Shown in pieces: positions 6,491-15,528 of a stretch of 20,821 nt of DNA. The stretch lies in NCBI GenBank assembly GCA_012522875.1, contig JAAYJP010000213.1:1-20821 (forward strand). Reading direction: 5' to 3'. The translations under genes and the position numbers were made by a program. Numbering within the stretch: position 1 is the first letter of the stretch; each line of letters starts with the position of its first letter. This stretch comes from Clostridiales bacterium. GTDB lineage: Bacteria > Bacillota > Clostridia > Christensenellales > Aristaeellaceae. The notes under the pieces are model-generated. The model was not told the DNA's origin. It worked only from the letters and a program-made list of their open reading frames with translations, and ran no database searches.

Positions 6491-8731
6491 ATGCCGGAGA
6501 CCGGGCGCTACGCCCAGGTGATTGTTGATATTGCCGTTTCTGACACAGACCGGGTCTTTACATACCGGGTACCGGAGGGCATGCCGCTTCAGCCTGGCGC
6601 AAGGGTGGAAGTGCCCTTCGGCCATCGGCAGCTGGAGGGTTATGTGATTGCCCTCACTGAAGGTACGGACCTGGAAGAGGACCGGGTCAAGCCTATTACA
6701 GCGCCCCTTGAGGATTATCCGGCTCTGCTGCCGCCCCTTGTGGAGCTGGCGAGGGAGATAAGCATCCAGCGGCATTGCCCTCTGGCCCTGTCCCTCAGGC
6801 TGATGTTGCCCGCTGAAATGCGCGCCGGGCGCGTGCGCATAAAGACTGAGCTGGCAGCGAAAATCCGGATTTCGCCTGATCAAGTGGAGGCGGCGGCGAA
6901 AAGCGAAACCCGTTCGCCAAAGCGCAGGCTGCTTTTGCAGCTCTTATCAGACGGCCTGTCCCACCCAGTGAGCGAACTGAAAGCCCTGGCGCGGGATCCC
7001 CTGCCTGCCCTTCGTGTTCTTGAGGAGAAAGGCCTGGTGGAGGTGGCGGGCCAGGAAGTGCTGCGCCAGCCTTTCATGGGCGGCGAGCTTAATCAGCCGG
7101 AACCGGTGCTTACCCCTGAGCAGGAGGAGGTGCTGGGCGAAATCCTTCCGGCGGTGAAGCGAGGCGCCGGCTCTTTTTTGCTCCACGGAATCACGGGTTC
7201 CGGAAAGACTGAAGTCTACATCCGTGCCGTCAAGGAATGCCTGAAAGAGGGAAAGGGTGCCATCGTGTTGATCCCCGAGATCGTTCTGACACCACAGATG
7301 GTGAGTTGGTTCCGGGGTAGATTTGGCGATGTGGGGGCAGTCATGCACTCCCGTTTGTCCGCAGGGGAACGCTTTGATGAGTGGCGCAGGGTGCGCCGGG
7401 GACAGGCCCGGGTGGTTATCGGTGCCAGGAGTGCGGTGTTCGCGCCTGTGGAGCGCCTGGGGCTGATTGTGGTGGATGAGGAGCATGAGCCCAGCTATCA
7501 GGCGGAGAATGCCCCCGCCTATGATGCCCGGGAAATCGCTTTGTCCCGTGCCGGGCGGGAGGGTGCCGCGGTAATCCTGGCCAGCGCCACCCCCAGCATC
7601 CTTTCCTTTGCCAAGGCTGTGCGGGGGGACTATATGCTGCTTGAAATGCCAAAACGCGTGGGGGCAAGCGTACTGCCTGAGGTGACGGTGGTGGACATGC
7701 GGGAGGAATTGAGGCTTGGGAACCGGGGCATGTTTTCCACACTCCTTCAGGCCCGCCTTGACGCCTGTATGCAGGCTGGGCAGCAGGCCATGATCTTTCT
7801 CAATCGCAGGGGCTATGCGCCCGGGGTGCTATGCCGTAAGTGCGGCTTTGTGCTTCCCTGTCCCCAATGCGATGTGAAGATGACCTACCACCAGCAGGAC
7901 CGTGTAATGCGCTGCCACTACTGCGGACTGACGCAGGCCCTGCCTGAAATCTGCCCAGCCTGTGGCAGCAAGTTTATCAAGCCTTTTGGCATTGGCACCC
8001 AGAAGGTGGAGGAGGAGCTGAGAAAGCGCTATCCTCAGGTGGAAACAGTGCGCATGGACCTGGATACTACCAGCGGCAAGAATGCCCATCAGGCGCTCCT
8101 GGACCGCTTCCGTTCCGGGCAGGCGCGTATCATGGTGGGAACCCAGATGATTGCCAAGGGGCTTGATTTTCCCCAGGTGACGCTGGTTGGAGCGGTACTG
8201 GCAGACCTGTCGCTGAATTTGCCGGACTACCGGTCGGAAGAGCGCACATTCCAACTGCTGACCCAGGTGGCCGGCCGCGCCGGCCGGTCGGACCGCCCCG
8301 GGGAGGTCATTATCCAGACCTATAAGCCGGAGCACTTTGCTATTCAGGCAGCAGCTGCCCAGGACTACCGCGCGTTTTTTAACCAGGAGTTCGCCAGGCG
8401 CAGGCAGAAGCTCTATCCGCCTTTTACCATGCTGGTGCGTCTGTTGGCCGAATCCAGCCAGGCGAGCCGGGCGCGTGAGGTGTCGGGCGCACTGCATACC
8501 CGGATAAGGGAAATGCTCGCGGAAAAGCCGCGCCTGAAGCGGCGGGTGATTTTCTTCCGGGAGGACGATTCTCCCATCAAGCGCATAGCGGGGCAAAACC
8601 GCGCTCAGGTCTTCCTGAAACTCCTGGCACACCCGGAAAGCGATGAAGTGCTGCAGTTTTTAAAAGATTTAGCGGAAGAAACCTGGCCCTGCCGGGTAAA
8701 CTTGGAAATAAACCCGGCCAGTCTGGCCTGA
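6491..8731 (+). CDS. priA: Primosomal protein N' (replication restart helicase)
   Basis: Superfamily 2 3'-5' DNA helicase that recognises stalled forks and reloads the replisome. It has 746 residues. The N-terminal DNA-binding region begins AQVIVDIAVSDTDRVFTYRVP. Walker A is GITGSGKTEVY (residues 233-243) and Walker B is DEEH (329-332). Paired zinc-binding Cys motifs CRKCG, CPQC, CHYCG and CPACG span about 448-492. Helicase motifs MVGTQMIAKGLDFP and QVAGRAGR follow. All eight zinc Cys are present. The gene starts two bases after coaBC and is followed after 26 bp by def, the standard clostridial order. Confidence 0.98.
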   Translation: MPETGRYAQVIVDIAVSDTDRVFTYRVPEGMPLQPGARVEVPFGHRQLEGYVIALTEGTDLEEDRVKPITAPLEDYPALLPPLVELAREISIQRHCPLALSLRLMLPAEMRAGRVRIKTELAAKIRISPDQVEAAAKSETRSPKRRLLLQLLSDGLSHPVSELKALARDPLPALRVLEEKGLVEVAGQEVLRQPFMGGELNQPEPVLTPEQEEVLGEILPAVKRGAGSFLLHGITGSGKTEVYIRAVKECLKEGKGAIVLIPEIVLTPQMVSWFRGRFGDVGAVMHSRLSAGERFDEWRRVRRGQARVVIGARSAVFAPVERLGLIVVDEEHEPSYQAENAPAYDAREIALSRAGREGAAVILASATPSILSFAKAVRGDYMLLEMPKRVGASVLPEVTVVDMREELRLGNRGMFSTLLQARLDACMQAGQQAMIFLNRRGYAPGVLCRKCGFVLPCPQCDVKMTYHQQDRVMRCHYCGLTQALPEICPACGSKFIKPFGIGTQKVEEELRKRYPQVETVRMDLDTTSGKNAHQALLDRFRSGQARIMVGTQMIAKGLDFPQVTLVGAVLADLSLNLPDYRSEERTFQLLTQVAGRAGRSDRPGEVIIQTYKPEHFAIQAAAAQDYRAFFNQEFARRRQKLYPPFTMLVRLLAESSQASRAREVSGALHTRIREMLAEKPRLKRRVIFFREDDSPIKRIAGQNRAQVFLKLLAHPESDEVLQFLKDLAEETWPCRVNLEINPASLA

Positions 8732-8757
8732 CACTACACGGAGGAAACACAAGCACC

Positions 8758-9294
8758 ATGTCCAGAAAACGTATTTACACCATCGGGGCCAAAGAACTCA
8801 GGACCAAATGCCGCCCCATTGCAAAATTTGACGCCCGCCTGTCATTGATTCTGCGCGATATGGCGGATACCATGTATGAGGCCAATGGCGTAGGTCTGGC
8901 TGCCTCCCAGGTGGGCATCCTCAGGCGCCTGGTGGTTATCGATGTTGGGGAGGGGCTGATAGAGCTTGTAAATCCTGAGATTATCGCCTCAGAGGGCGAA
9001 GCCGGCATGGTGGAAGGTTGCTTAAGCGTGCCTGGCCGCAGGGGGTTTGTGACACGCAGTGAAAAACTAACCCTCAGGGCGCAGGACAAGACCGGGAAAT
9101 TTTTCGAGCTGCCGGCCGAGGGTCTTCTGGCACGGGCCATTCAGCACGAAATTGACCATCTGGACGGCGTTCTCTACGTGGACAGGATGGAATACGAGGT
9201 CTTTGAGGAAGATGAAGAAGAGGACGAGGCACGCGAAATAACGCCGGCCGATGAGGCTCGCCCCAGGCGCGGGGCGCGCAGCCAGGCAGTGTAA
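8758..9294 (+). CDS. def: Peptide deformylase with acidic C-terminal tail
   Basis: Removes the N-formyl group from nascent proteins using a bound metal ion. The three family motifs are intact: GVGLAASQVG, EGCLSVP with ligand Cys88, and QHEIDH with ligands His130 and His134 and catalytic Glu131. It has 178 residues. After the catalytic domain the chain ends in an unusual tail of about 30 residues that is first strongly acidic (EEDEEEDE) and then Arg-rich, and is probably disordered. GGAGG precedes the ATG. The last base of its stop codon is the first base of the fmt ATG. The two gene products act at opposite ends of the formyl-Met cycle and are commonly adjacent. Confidence 0.97.
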   Translation: MSRKRIYTIGAKELRTKCRPIAKFDARLSLILRDMADTMYEANGVGLAASQVGILRRLVVIDVGEGLIELVNPEIIASEGEAGMVEGCLSVPGRRGFVTRSEKLTLRAQDKTGKFFELPAEGLLARAIQHEIDHLDGVLYVDRMEYEVFEEDEEEDEAREITPADEARPRRGARSQAV

Positions 9295-10229
9295 TGCGTA
9301 TCGTCTTTATGGGGACACCGGAATACGCAGCCGCTTCGCTCAGGGCGTTGATTGCAGGCGGGCATGAAGTGGCCGCCGTCTTTACCCAGCCGGACAAGCC
9401 AAGGGGCCGGGGCGGCAAAGTGCAGGAAACCCCGGTAAAAATAATGGCAAAGCAGCATGGCCTCCCCGTTCATCAGCCCCGGCGCATCCGTTCGGAGGGG
9501 GTGGATGCCTTAAGGGAAATTTCACCGGAATTGTGTGTGACAGCGGCTTTTGGCCAGATACTCTCCCAGGAGATTCTGGACATCCCCGTTATGGGCACGG
9601 TGAATGTACACGCATCGCTCTTGCCCAAATACCGGGGGTCTTCCCCTGTACAATGGGCGATTATCAATGGGGAGCGGGAAACCGGTGTCACCACCATGAT
9701 GACTGATGCCGGGATAGATACGGGAGACATCCTTCTCCAGGCACGAACGGATATTATGCCTGGGGAGACCGCCGGGGAGCTGACGGACAGGTTGGCGCTT
9801 CTGGGTGCGAACCTCCTGATACAAACTATTGATGCCCTGGTAAAGGGCAACTGCCCAAGGGAAAAGCAGGATGAGGACAGCATGAGCTATTACCCCCTTC
9901 TGAAACGGGAGCATGGTCTGATTGGCTGGGAGATAACAGCCAGGGACATCGTGAACCTGATCCACGGGGTAAACCCCTGGCCCTCTGCGTACTCGAATTC
10001 TCCCTGGGGGTGGATCAAATTCCACAGGGCAGAGGCAGTGGACGATTTGGGCGCGCCTGGGGAAATTCTGCTGGCCGACGCCAGGGAAGGCCTGCTGATC
10101 GCGGCAGCACGCGGAGCAGTGCGCGTGAAGGAGATGCAGGTGCCAGGCGGCAGGAGTATGGCGCCGGAGGCTTTCCTCAGGGGACACCCTCTTCCAGCGG
10201 GCGCACAGTGGATGAACGGAGAAGCATAA
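9294..10229 (+). CDS. fmt: Methionyl-tRNA formyltransferase
   Basis: Transfers a formyl group from 10-formyltetrahydrofolate to initiator Met-tRNA. The N-terminal domain opens MRIVFMGTPEYAA. It carries NVHASLLPKYRG with catalytic Asn104 and His106, and GIDTGDIL with Asp142; the Asn-Asp spacing equals that of E. coli Fmt. The C-terminal tRNA-binding domain includes the HGVNPWPSAY segment. The 311-residue length is normal. It overlaps def by one base and its stop is followed directly by the rsmB ATG, so the three are very likely co-translated. Confidence 0.98.
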   Translation: MRIVFMGTPEYAAASLRALIAGGHEVAAVFTQPDKPRGRGGKVQETPVKIMAKQHGLPVHQPRRIRSEGVDALREISPELCVTAAFGQILSQEILDIPVMGTVNVHASLLPKYRGSSPVQWAIINGERETGVTTMMTDAGIDTGDILLQARTDIMPGETAGELTDRLALLGANLLIQTIDALVKGNCPREKQDEDSMSYYPLLKREHGLIGWEITARDIVNLIHGVNPWPSAYSNSPWGWIKFHRAEAVDDLGAPGEILLADAREGLLIAAARGAVRVKEMQVPGGRSMAPEAFLRGHPLPAGAQWMNGEA

Positions 10230-12119
10230 ATGGATGGACAGGACAGCCGGAAACCCCATCGGGAGAGACCAGCAGGTGATCAGCCTTTTGTGAAGCGCGC
10301 CCCGGAACGGGAGCGTCCTGCCCACAAAGGCCCCTACGGCAAACCAGCAGGAGAGCGAAAGCCTTTTGAGCGCGGGGAGCCTCGGGAAGAACGTCCTGAC
10401 TACAAGGGCCCCTACGGTAAACCATCGGGAGAACGGAAGCCTTTTGAGCGCAGGGAGCGCCAGGGAGAGCGCCCCGCCCGCAAAGGGCCTTATGGTAAAC
10501 CAGCAGGAGAGCGTAAGCCTTTTGAGCGCAGGGAGACTCGGGAAGAGCGCCTTGACCACAAGGACCCCTACGGTAAACCAGCGGGAGAGCGGAAGCCTTT
10601 TGAAAGAAGGGAAACCCGTGAGGGGCGTCCCTACCCGAAGGGGCCCTACGTTAAGCCTGCGGGGGAAGGAAGGCCCTTTGAGCGGCGTGGACCGGAACAG
10701 CCCATGCGCCAGAACAGGCCTTTTGCGCCCCGGACTCCGCGCCCACAGGGGATTAGGCCTGTGCCAGCAGTGCCAATAAAACCCAGTCTCTCGCCGGATG
10801 CGCGGCGTACAGCGTTGAATGTCCTGAACCGCGTGCTGATTGACGAGGGCTTTGCCTCCCTGTCGCTGGACGAGCAGTTTCAGCAAACCAGCCTGGCTCC
10901 CCGGGACAAGAGGCTGGCCACCGCTTTGGTTTACACCACATTGGAAAACCTTACCAAGGTGGATTTTGCCCTGGACCAGTTTTTGAAGGACCGGACAGAA
11001 CTGGAACCCCGGGTATTAAACCTTTTACGCATGAGCACCAGCCAGCTGATTTTGATGGACAAGGTTCCGGACTTCGCCGCGGTGAACGAGGCCGTGAACA
11101 TGGCGCGTGATATGGGCCTTGAGCCCATGACAGGCCTGGTCAATGGGGTGCTGCGGTCCCTGATCCGCGAACGGGAGAATATACCCTGGCCCAAGGTGGG
11201 CGATCCCAACTATCTCTGTGTTACCTATTCCGTGCCCGCTTGGTTGCTGGAGCGCCTGACAGAGGGCTACGGCGCGGGGACGGCAGAGCAGATTGCGGCC
11301 TACCGCCGGGAGCAGCACAGCATTTCTATCCGGCGAAACACCCTCAGGATCTCGGAAAAGGATTTTTCGGAAATACTTAAGAAGAAGGTCTGGCAGGTGA
11401 CGCCCGGGCTGGTGCCCGATGTGTACCACATAGCGGGTGCCGCTTCTATCGCCAGGGACACTCACTTTCTGGACGGCACATTCTCCATTCAAGGAGAAGG
11501 GAGCATCCTGGCAGCCTTGGCCTTGGCCCCTGCGATTGGCGCAAGGGTCCTGGACGCTTGCGCCGCACCGGGCGGCAAGACCTGCCTGATGGCTGAATTG
11601 ATGCAGAACACAGGCCGCATCCACGCCTGGGATGTGCATGAGCACCGGGTTCGTTTGATTGAGGCACAGCTTGAGAGGCTTCGCATCTACAATGTACGTC
11701 CGGCAGTGCGGGATGCCAGCGTTTATCAGGAGCGATTTGAAGGAGAGATGGATGCCGTACTCCTTGACGCTCCTTGCTCCGGCACCGGGGTTATGGCCGA
11801 GAAGCCTGATGTGAAGCAAAGGCTCAAGCCTGAAGACATGCCTAAACTGGTTGATCTTCAGCGGCGGCTTCTTGGAACCGTCAGCCGATATGTAAAACCG
11901 GGCGGCATCCTGGTCTATGCCACCTGCAGCCTTTTGCCAGAGGAAAACAGCCAGCAAATTGAGTGGTTCCTGAAGGAACACCCCGAGTTCACATCAGACC
12001 CCCTGCCCGCAAGCATTCCGGAGGGTATTCGGGCGCTTGGTAAAGAGAACGGCCTGCAGCTGCTGCCCCATCGGGACGGGATGGAGGGCTTTTTTATCGC
12101 CCGGCTTAAGAAAGCATGA
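10230..12119 (+). CDS. rsmB: 16S rRNA m5C967 methyltransferase RsmB with a repetitive N-terminal extension
   Basis: SAM-dependent enzyme expected to methylate C5 of a cytosine in 16S rRNA. The recognisable protein begins near residue 188: a NusB-like RNA-binding domain (about 188-320), then the methyltransferase fold with DACAAPGGKT (SAM site, from 442), DAPCSGTG (Cys516) and YATCSLLPEEN (Cys566, the expected nucleophile). From residue 188 the length is 442, the usual size. The first about 187 residues are extra: five 26-residue repeats (33-162) rich in Gly, Pro, Lys, Arg and Glu, plus a Pro/Arg linker. The extension is in frame with no internal stop and has synonymous differences between repeats, so it appears to be translated. 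The first Met in frame after it would leave out part of the NusB-like domain, which favours ATG 10230. Confidence 0.95.
   Translation: MDGQDSRKPHRERPAGDQPFVKRAPERERPAHKGPYGKPAGERKPFERGEPREERPDYKGPYGKPSGERKPFERRERQGERPARKGPYGKPAGERKPFERRETREERLDHKDPYGKPAGERKPFERRETREGRPYPKGPYVKPAGEGRPFERRGPEQPMRQNRPFAPRTPRPQGIRPVPAVPIKPSLSPDARRTALNVLNRVLIDEGFASLSLDEQFQQTSLAPRDKRLATALVYTTLENLTKVDFALDQFLKDRTELEPRVLNLLRMSTSQLILMDKVPDFAAVNEAVNMARDMGLEPMTGLVNGVLRSLIRERENIPWPKVGDPNYLCVTYSVPAWLLERLTEGYGAGTAEQIAAYRREQHSISIRRNTLRISEKDFSEILKKKVWQVTPGLVPDVYHIAGAASIARDTHFLDGTFSIQGEGSILAALALAPAIGARVLDACAAPGGKTCLMAELMQNTGRIHAWDVHEHRVRLIEAQLERLRIYNVRPAVRDASVYQERFEGEMDAVLLDAPCSGTGVMAEKPDVKQRLKPEDMPKLVDLQRRLLGTVSRYVKPGGILVYATCSLLPEENSQQIEWFLKEHPEFTSDPLPASIPEGIRALGKENGLQLLPHRDGMEGFFIARLKKA
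10326..10715 (+). repeat. Five tandem 78-bp coding repeats in the 5' part of rsmB
   Basis: Five direct repeats of exactly 78 bp without spacers begin at 10326, 10404, 10482, 10560 and 10638. Each encodes a 26-residue unit close to KGPYGKPAGERKPFERRE followed by a more variable charged segment. Units 1-4 are most alike; unit 5 is degenerate, and a poorer copy may precede unit 1. Many differences between units are at third codon positions. Confidence 0.9.
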
Positions 12120-13183
12120 TGGAAAAAGCGCTGCTGCCGGGGCTGACATTGCCGGAGCTTGAGAATTATGTGAAAGCACTGGGGGAGCCGGGCTACCGTG
12201 CACGGCAGATTTCAGAATGGCTGAAGAAAGGCGCTGGCTTCGAAGACATGCGCAACCTCCCCGGGAGCCTGCTTGATGTTTTGCGGGGGTCAGCCATTGC
12301 CCAGCCGGCCAGCATCCTCAGCCGCCAGCGTTCCCGGATTGATGGGACAGAAAAGTACCTTTTTTCGCTTCAGGGCGATCATACCGTGGAAGGGGTATTG
12401 ATGCGCTACCGTCACGGGCTGACCCTATGCTTATCCACCCAGGTGGGGTGCCGGATGGGCTGCGCTTTTTGCGCCAGCACCCTGGGCGGAAAGCTGAGAG
12501 ACCTGAGGGCGGGGGAGATGGTTGGCATGGCCACGCTCATCAACCGGCTCTGTCAGCCGGAGCGGGTGCACAACATCGTGCTGATGGGCAGTGGTGAGCC
12601 TCTGGACAACTATGATGAGGTTCTGCGCTTCCTGAACCTGATCACATCACCCGATGGCCTGAACATTGGCGCGCGCCGCATTTCACTTTCAACCTGCGGG
12701 CTGCCGGAGGAGATGCGCAGGCTGGCCCGGGAAGGCTTGCCGGTCACACTTTCGGTGTCCCTCCACGCGCCAAACGACACAGTCAGGCGTTTCCTCATGC
12801 CCATCGCGCACAGGGTCAGTATGGCTCAACTGCTATCCGCCTGCAGGGACTATGCCCAAGTCACTCGGCGGCGCGTGGTTTTTGAGTACGCGCTGATTCA
12901 TGGCGTCAACGCTGCTGTGGACCAAGCCAGGGAACTGGCCCGGCACCTTGCCGGGATGCTTTGCCATGTGAATCTGATACCCCTCAACGATGTGCCGGAA
13001 CGGGATTTGCGTGCCGCAACCCCCCAGGAAGTGGCCGGCTTTCGACAGGCGCTCGAAAACGCAGGCATTTCCGCTACTGTCAGGCGGGAAATGGGGGCGG
13101 ATATCTCCGGCGCCTGCGGGCAGCTGCGTGCCCAATACCTGAAGAATCCCGTGGGACCCATGTGGAAGGAGACATCCCCATGA
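12116..13183 (+). CDS. rlmN: Dual-specificity 23S rRNA / tRNA adenosine C2 methyltransferase RlmN (radical SAM)
   Basis: Radical-SAM enzyme that methylates C2 of adenosine in 23S rRNA (A2503 in E. coli numbering) and in some tRNAs at position 37. The 4Fe-4S-binding CxxxCxxC motif is Cys112, Cys116 and Cys119. The GSGEPLDNYDEV segment and SLSTCGL are present. The C-terminal reactive Cys334 lies in GACGQL, pairing with the other catalytic Cys typical of RlmN rather than of unrelated radical-SAM proteins. The 355-residue length is normal. ATG 12116 overlaps the rsmB stop, and its own stop overlaps the next ATG, so translation is coupled on both sides. A Cfr-type resistance enzyme is an unlikely alternative given the operon position. 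Confidence 0.96.
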   Translation: MMEKALLPGLTLPELENYVKALGEPGYRARQISEWLKKGAGFEDMRNLPGSLLDVLRGSAIAQPASILSRQRSRIDGTEKYLFSLQGDHTVEGVLMRYRHGLTLCLSTQVGCRMGCAFCASTLGGKLRDLRAGEMVGMATLINRLCQPERVHNIVLMGSGEPLDNYDEVLRFLNLITSPDGLNIGARRISLSTCGLPEEMRRLAREGLPVTLSVSLHAPNDTVRRFLMPIAHRVSMAQLLSACRDYAQVTRRRVVFEYALIHGVNAAVDQARELARHLAGMLCHVNLIPLNDVPERDLRAATPQEVAGFRQALENAGISATVRREMGADISGACGQLRAQYLKNPVGPMWKETSP

Positions 13184-13884
13184 TTGCCTTAGGCCGGACG
13201 GATCCTGGCAAAGTACGCCCCAGCAATCAGGACGCGCTGCTGGAGACAGCGGGGCCCTATGCTCTGTTTGCTGTAGCCGACGGCATGGGTGGGCACCGCG
13301 GAGGCAACATCGCCAGCGCAATGGCTGTGGATTGCTTAAGCGAAATAGACACCCGGACCCCTCCTGAGGAGGAAGCGCTTAAGGCGGCTTTTGAGCGGGC
13401 CAATCGCCTCATCTGGGAGCGCCAGCTCAGGGAGAGGAATCTGGCAGGGATGGGGACCACCCTCACTGCCCTGTGGGAGGGGGAAACCTATGTGGTTCTG
13501 GGCCATGTGGGTGACAGCCGGGCCTATCTGTTAAGGGAGGGGGCTCTTCGTCAGGTTTCATTGGACCACTCCCTGGTGGGCGAATTGATGCGAACCGGGA
13601 TGCTGGCGCCAGAAGACGCTCACAGCTATCCTTACCGCAACATTGTGACCCGGGCAGTTGGGACGGAACAAACGCTGGAAAGCGATATCACCCGCCTGGA
13701 CAAAAAACCCGGGGACCGTTGGCTGCTTTGTTCCGATGGACTGACAGAGTATGCACTGCCGGAAGCCATTATAGAAGCCATGGCGCTGCCGCTTCATGAT
13801 GCGGCAGAGCAGCTGATGGCGCTGGCTCTATCCGGCGGGGGGCGGGATAATATCACCCTGCTGCTCCTGGAGGTGCCAAATTGA
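13180..13884 (+). CDS. prpC: PP2C-family serine/threonine phosphatase (PrpC/Stp)
   Basis: Metal-dependent phosphatase that reverses the phosphorylation carried out by the adjacent PASTA kinase. It has 234 residues. PP2C motifs in order are SNQDAL, ADGMGGHRGG (metal-binding Asp), GMGTTLTAL, GHVGDSRAYLL, LDHSLVGELMRTG, NIVTRAVG, LLCSDGLTEY and GGRDNITLLLLE, so the catalytic set is complete. I chose ATG 13180 because it starts MIALGRTDPGKVRPSNQD as family members do, has AAGGAG upstream and overlaps the rlmN stop as ATGA. The open frame extends further upstream, but that part lies inside rlmN. It has no membrane segment, so it is cytoplasmic. Confidence 0.95.
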   Translation: MIALGRTDPGKVRPSNQDALLETAGPYALFAVADGMGGHRGGNIASAMAVDCLSEIDTRTPPEEEALKAAFERANRLIWERQLRERNLAGMGTTLTALWEGETYVVLGHVGDSRAYLLREGALRQVSLDHSLVGELMRTGMLAPEDAHSYPYRNIVTRAVGTEQTLESDITRLDKKPGDRWLLCSDGLTEYALPEAIIEAMALPLHDAAEQLMALALSGGGRDNITLLLLEVPN

Positions 13885-15527
13885 TTGGTACGGTGCTGAT
13901 GGAACGCTACCGCTTGGAAGAACTCATAGGTGAGGGCGGTATGGCCAGCGTTTACCGGGCGCTTGACCAGCGCACCGGGCACCGGGTGGCGGTGAAGTTC
14001 CTGCGCCAGGAGTACCATAACAATCCGGAGTTTCTGGACCGCTTTCGCCGGGAGGCGACGGCGGCCAGCCGTATGTCCCATCATAATATCGTAAACCTTC
14101 TGGACATCGGGGATGATCCCAAAACGCCTTACCTGGTATTCGAGTTTGTGGACGGGAAGACCCTGAAAGAAATTATCACCGAACAGGGGCGGCTTCCCCA
14201 GGCCACGGCAGTCCAGATATCGATCCGCATTCTCTCAGCCCTTCGCCACGCCCATGAGGCGGGCATCATCCACCGGGATATCAAGCCCCAGAACATTCTG
14301 GTGGACCGGCAGGGCTACATCAAAGTATCGGACTTCGGAATTGCCAGGATGGTGGGAACCAACACAATGCTGGACAGCGAGGGAAAGTCCAGCGTGATGG
14401 GTTCAGTGCACTATTTCTCCCCGGAGCAAGCCAGCGGGGAGACCGCCACGGTTTCTTCCGACCTTTACTCCGTGGGTGTGGTGCTTTATGAGATGCTTAC
14501 CGGCACTGTTCCGTTTGAAGGAGATACAGCGGTATCCATTGCCATTCAGCATGTGCAGGCAGCTCCCAAGCCTGTCCGTTCACTGAACCCTGCTGTATCC
14601 CAGACACTTGAAAACGTTGTGGCCAGAGCCATGGAGAAGGATGCCAGGCAGCGCTATCCTTCGGCACTCCTCATGGCTCAGGCGCTGCATGCCGCTCTGC
14701 TGGCCGAAAAGGAACCGACCCAGGACACGCCCGTGTTCCCGGCCGCGCAAAAAGCCCAGGAAAAGCGGAATATCAACAAGAGGATCAGGAGGCGCAACCG
14801 GCTGCTGATCGTGTTTATGAGCCTGCTGCTAATTGCGGGCCTCACCATTGCCGGGTTCTACATTTACAGGGATATCGTCAACGGAACCCGGGCACCGCTG
14901 CTTATCGCGGAAACGGAACAGGTGGCCATCCGTTTGGCGGAGAGGGCGGGGCTCAATGCCAAGGTTGAACGCGTCAGCAGCGATGAGCCAGTGGGCATGG
15001 TCATCGCGCAATCCCATGACCTGGGCTTCGCGATGCACCGGGGAGACACAATTCTCATCACCGTTTCCTCAGGGCCTGTCAGGAAACCGGTGGCTCAGGT
15101 TACAGGGGCAATCAGAAGCGATGCGCAGGCGGCACTTGAGCGGATAGGCCTTCAGATGATGGTGACAGGCACCATGATGGATGAGAGTCCTGCGGGAACG
15201 GTGCTCAGCCAAATGCCTGAAGCGGGCACGGAGATGGAAGCGGGAGAGATCGTGCAGGTTGCGGTGTCCGGGGGCCAGGCGATCGTACCGGCGCTTACAG
15301 AACTCAGGCAGCAGGATGCCATAAGCCTGATCACAAAGTCAGGGCTTTCGTTGGGGGCTTTAAGCTCTGTTGAGATGGAAGATCCAGCCCAGCATGGCCG
15401 GATAGCCTCACAATACCCGGAGGCTGAGGAGATGGTAATGGTCGGCACACCGGTGGACCTGGTGCTTTATGTGTTGCCGGGGACGCAGAGCCCGATACCT
15501 GCTGCTACCGGGAACGGGGGAAACTGA
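13881..15527 (+). CDS. prkC: PASTA-domain Ser/Thr protein kinase (PrkC/PknB-like)
   Basis: Membrane kinase expected to sense peptidoglycan fragments or lipid II through its outer domains. It has 548 residues. The kinase domain (about 10-272) has GEGGMASVY, Lys39, HRDIKPQN with catalytic Asp133, DFG Asp151 and the SPEQA motif. A basic juxtamembrane stretch (295-307) is followed by one membrane segment (308-329) and three PASTA-like repeats (about 337-397, 399-464, 465-533); the first is the most degenerate. The TTG start at 13881 is chosen because GGAGGT lies six bases before it; an ATG at 13899 would remove six residues. The start overlaps the prpC stop as TTGA. PrkC-PrpC pairs are a Gram-positive hallmark, regulating growth, division and spore germination. 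Confidence 0.96.
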   Translation: MIGTVLMERYRLEELIGEGGMASVYRALDQRTGHRVAVKFLRQEYHNNPEFLDRFRREATAASRMSHHNIVNLLDIGDDPKTPYLVFEFVDGKTLKEIITEQGRLPQATAVQISIRILSALRHAHEAGIIHRDIKPQNILVDRQGYIKVSDFGIARMVGTNTMLDSEGKSSVMGSVHYFSPEQASGETATVSSDLYSVGVVLYEMLTGTVPFEGDTAVSIAIQHVQAAPKPVRSLNPAVSQTLENVVARAMEKDARQRYPSALLMAQALHAALLAEKEPTQDTPVFPAAQKAQEKRNINKRIRRRNRLLIVFMSLLLIAGLTIAGFYIYRDIVNGTRAPLLIAETEQVAIRLAERAGLNAKVERVSSDEPVGMVIAQSHDLGFAMHRGDTILITVSSGPVRKPVAQVTGAIRSDAQAALERIGLQMMVTGTMMDESPAGTVLSQMPEAGTEMEAGEIVQVAVSGGQAIVPALTELRQQDAISLITKSGLSLGALSSVEMEDPAQHGRIASQYPEAEEMVMVGTPVDLVLYVLPGTQSPIPAATGNGGN

Positions 15528-15528
15528 G

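Noticed and set aside
10326..10715. Regular direct repeats considered as a CRISPR array
   Set aside because: Units are contiguous 78-bp coding repeats without spacers and stay in frame with rsmB; no cas genes are present.
9522..10886. Long minus-strand open frame (454 codons) across fmt and the rsmB repeats, giving a repetitive hydrophobic protein
   Set aside because: It is antisense to two well-supported genes. Its repeats are the mirror of the rsmB 78-bp repeats, and it has no family motifs.
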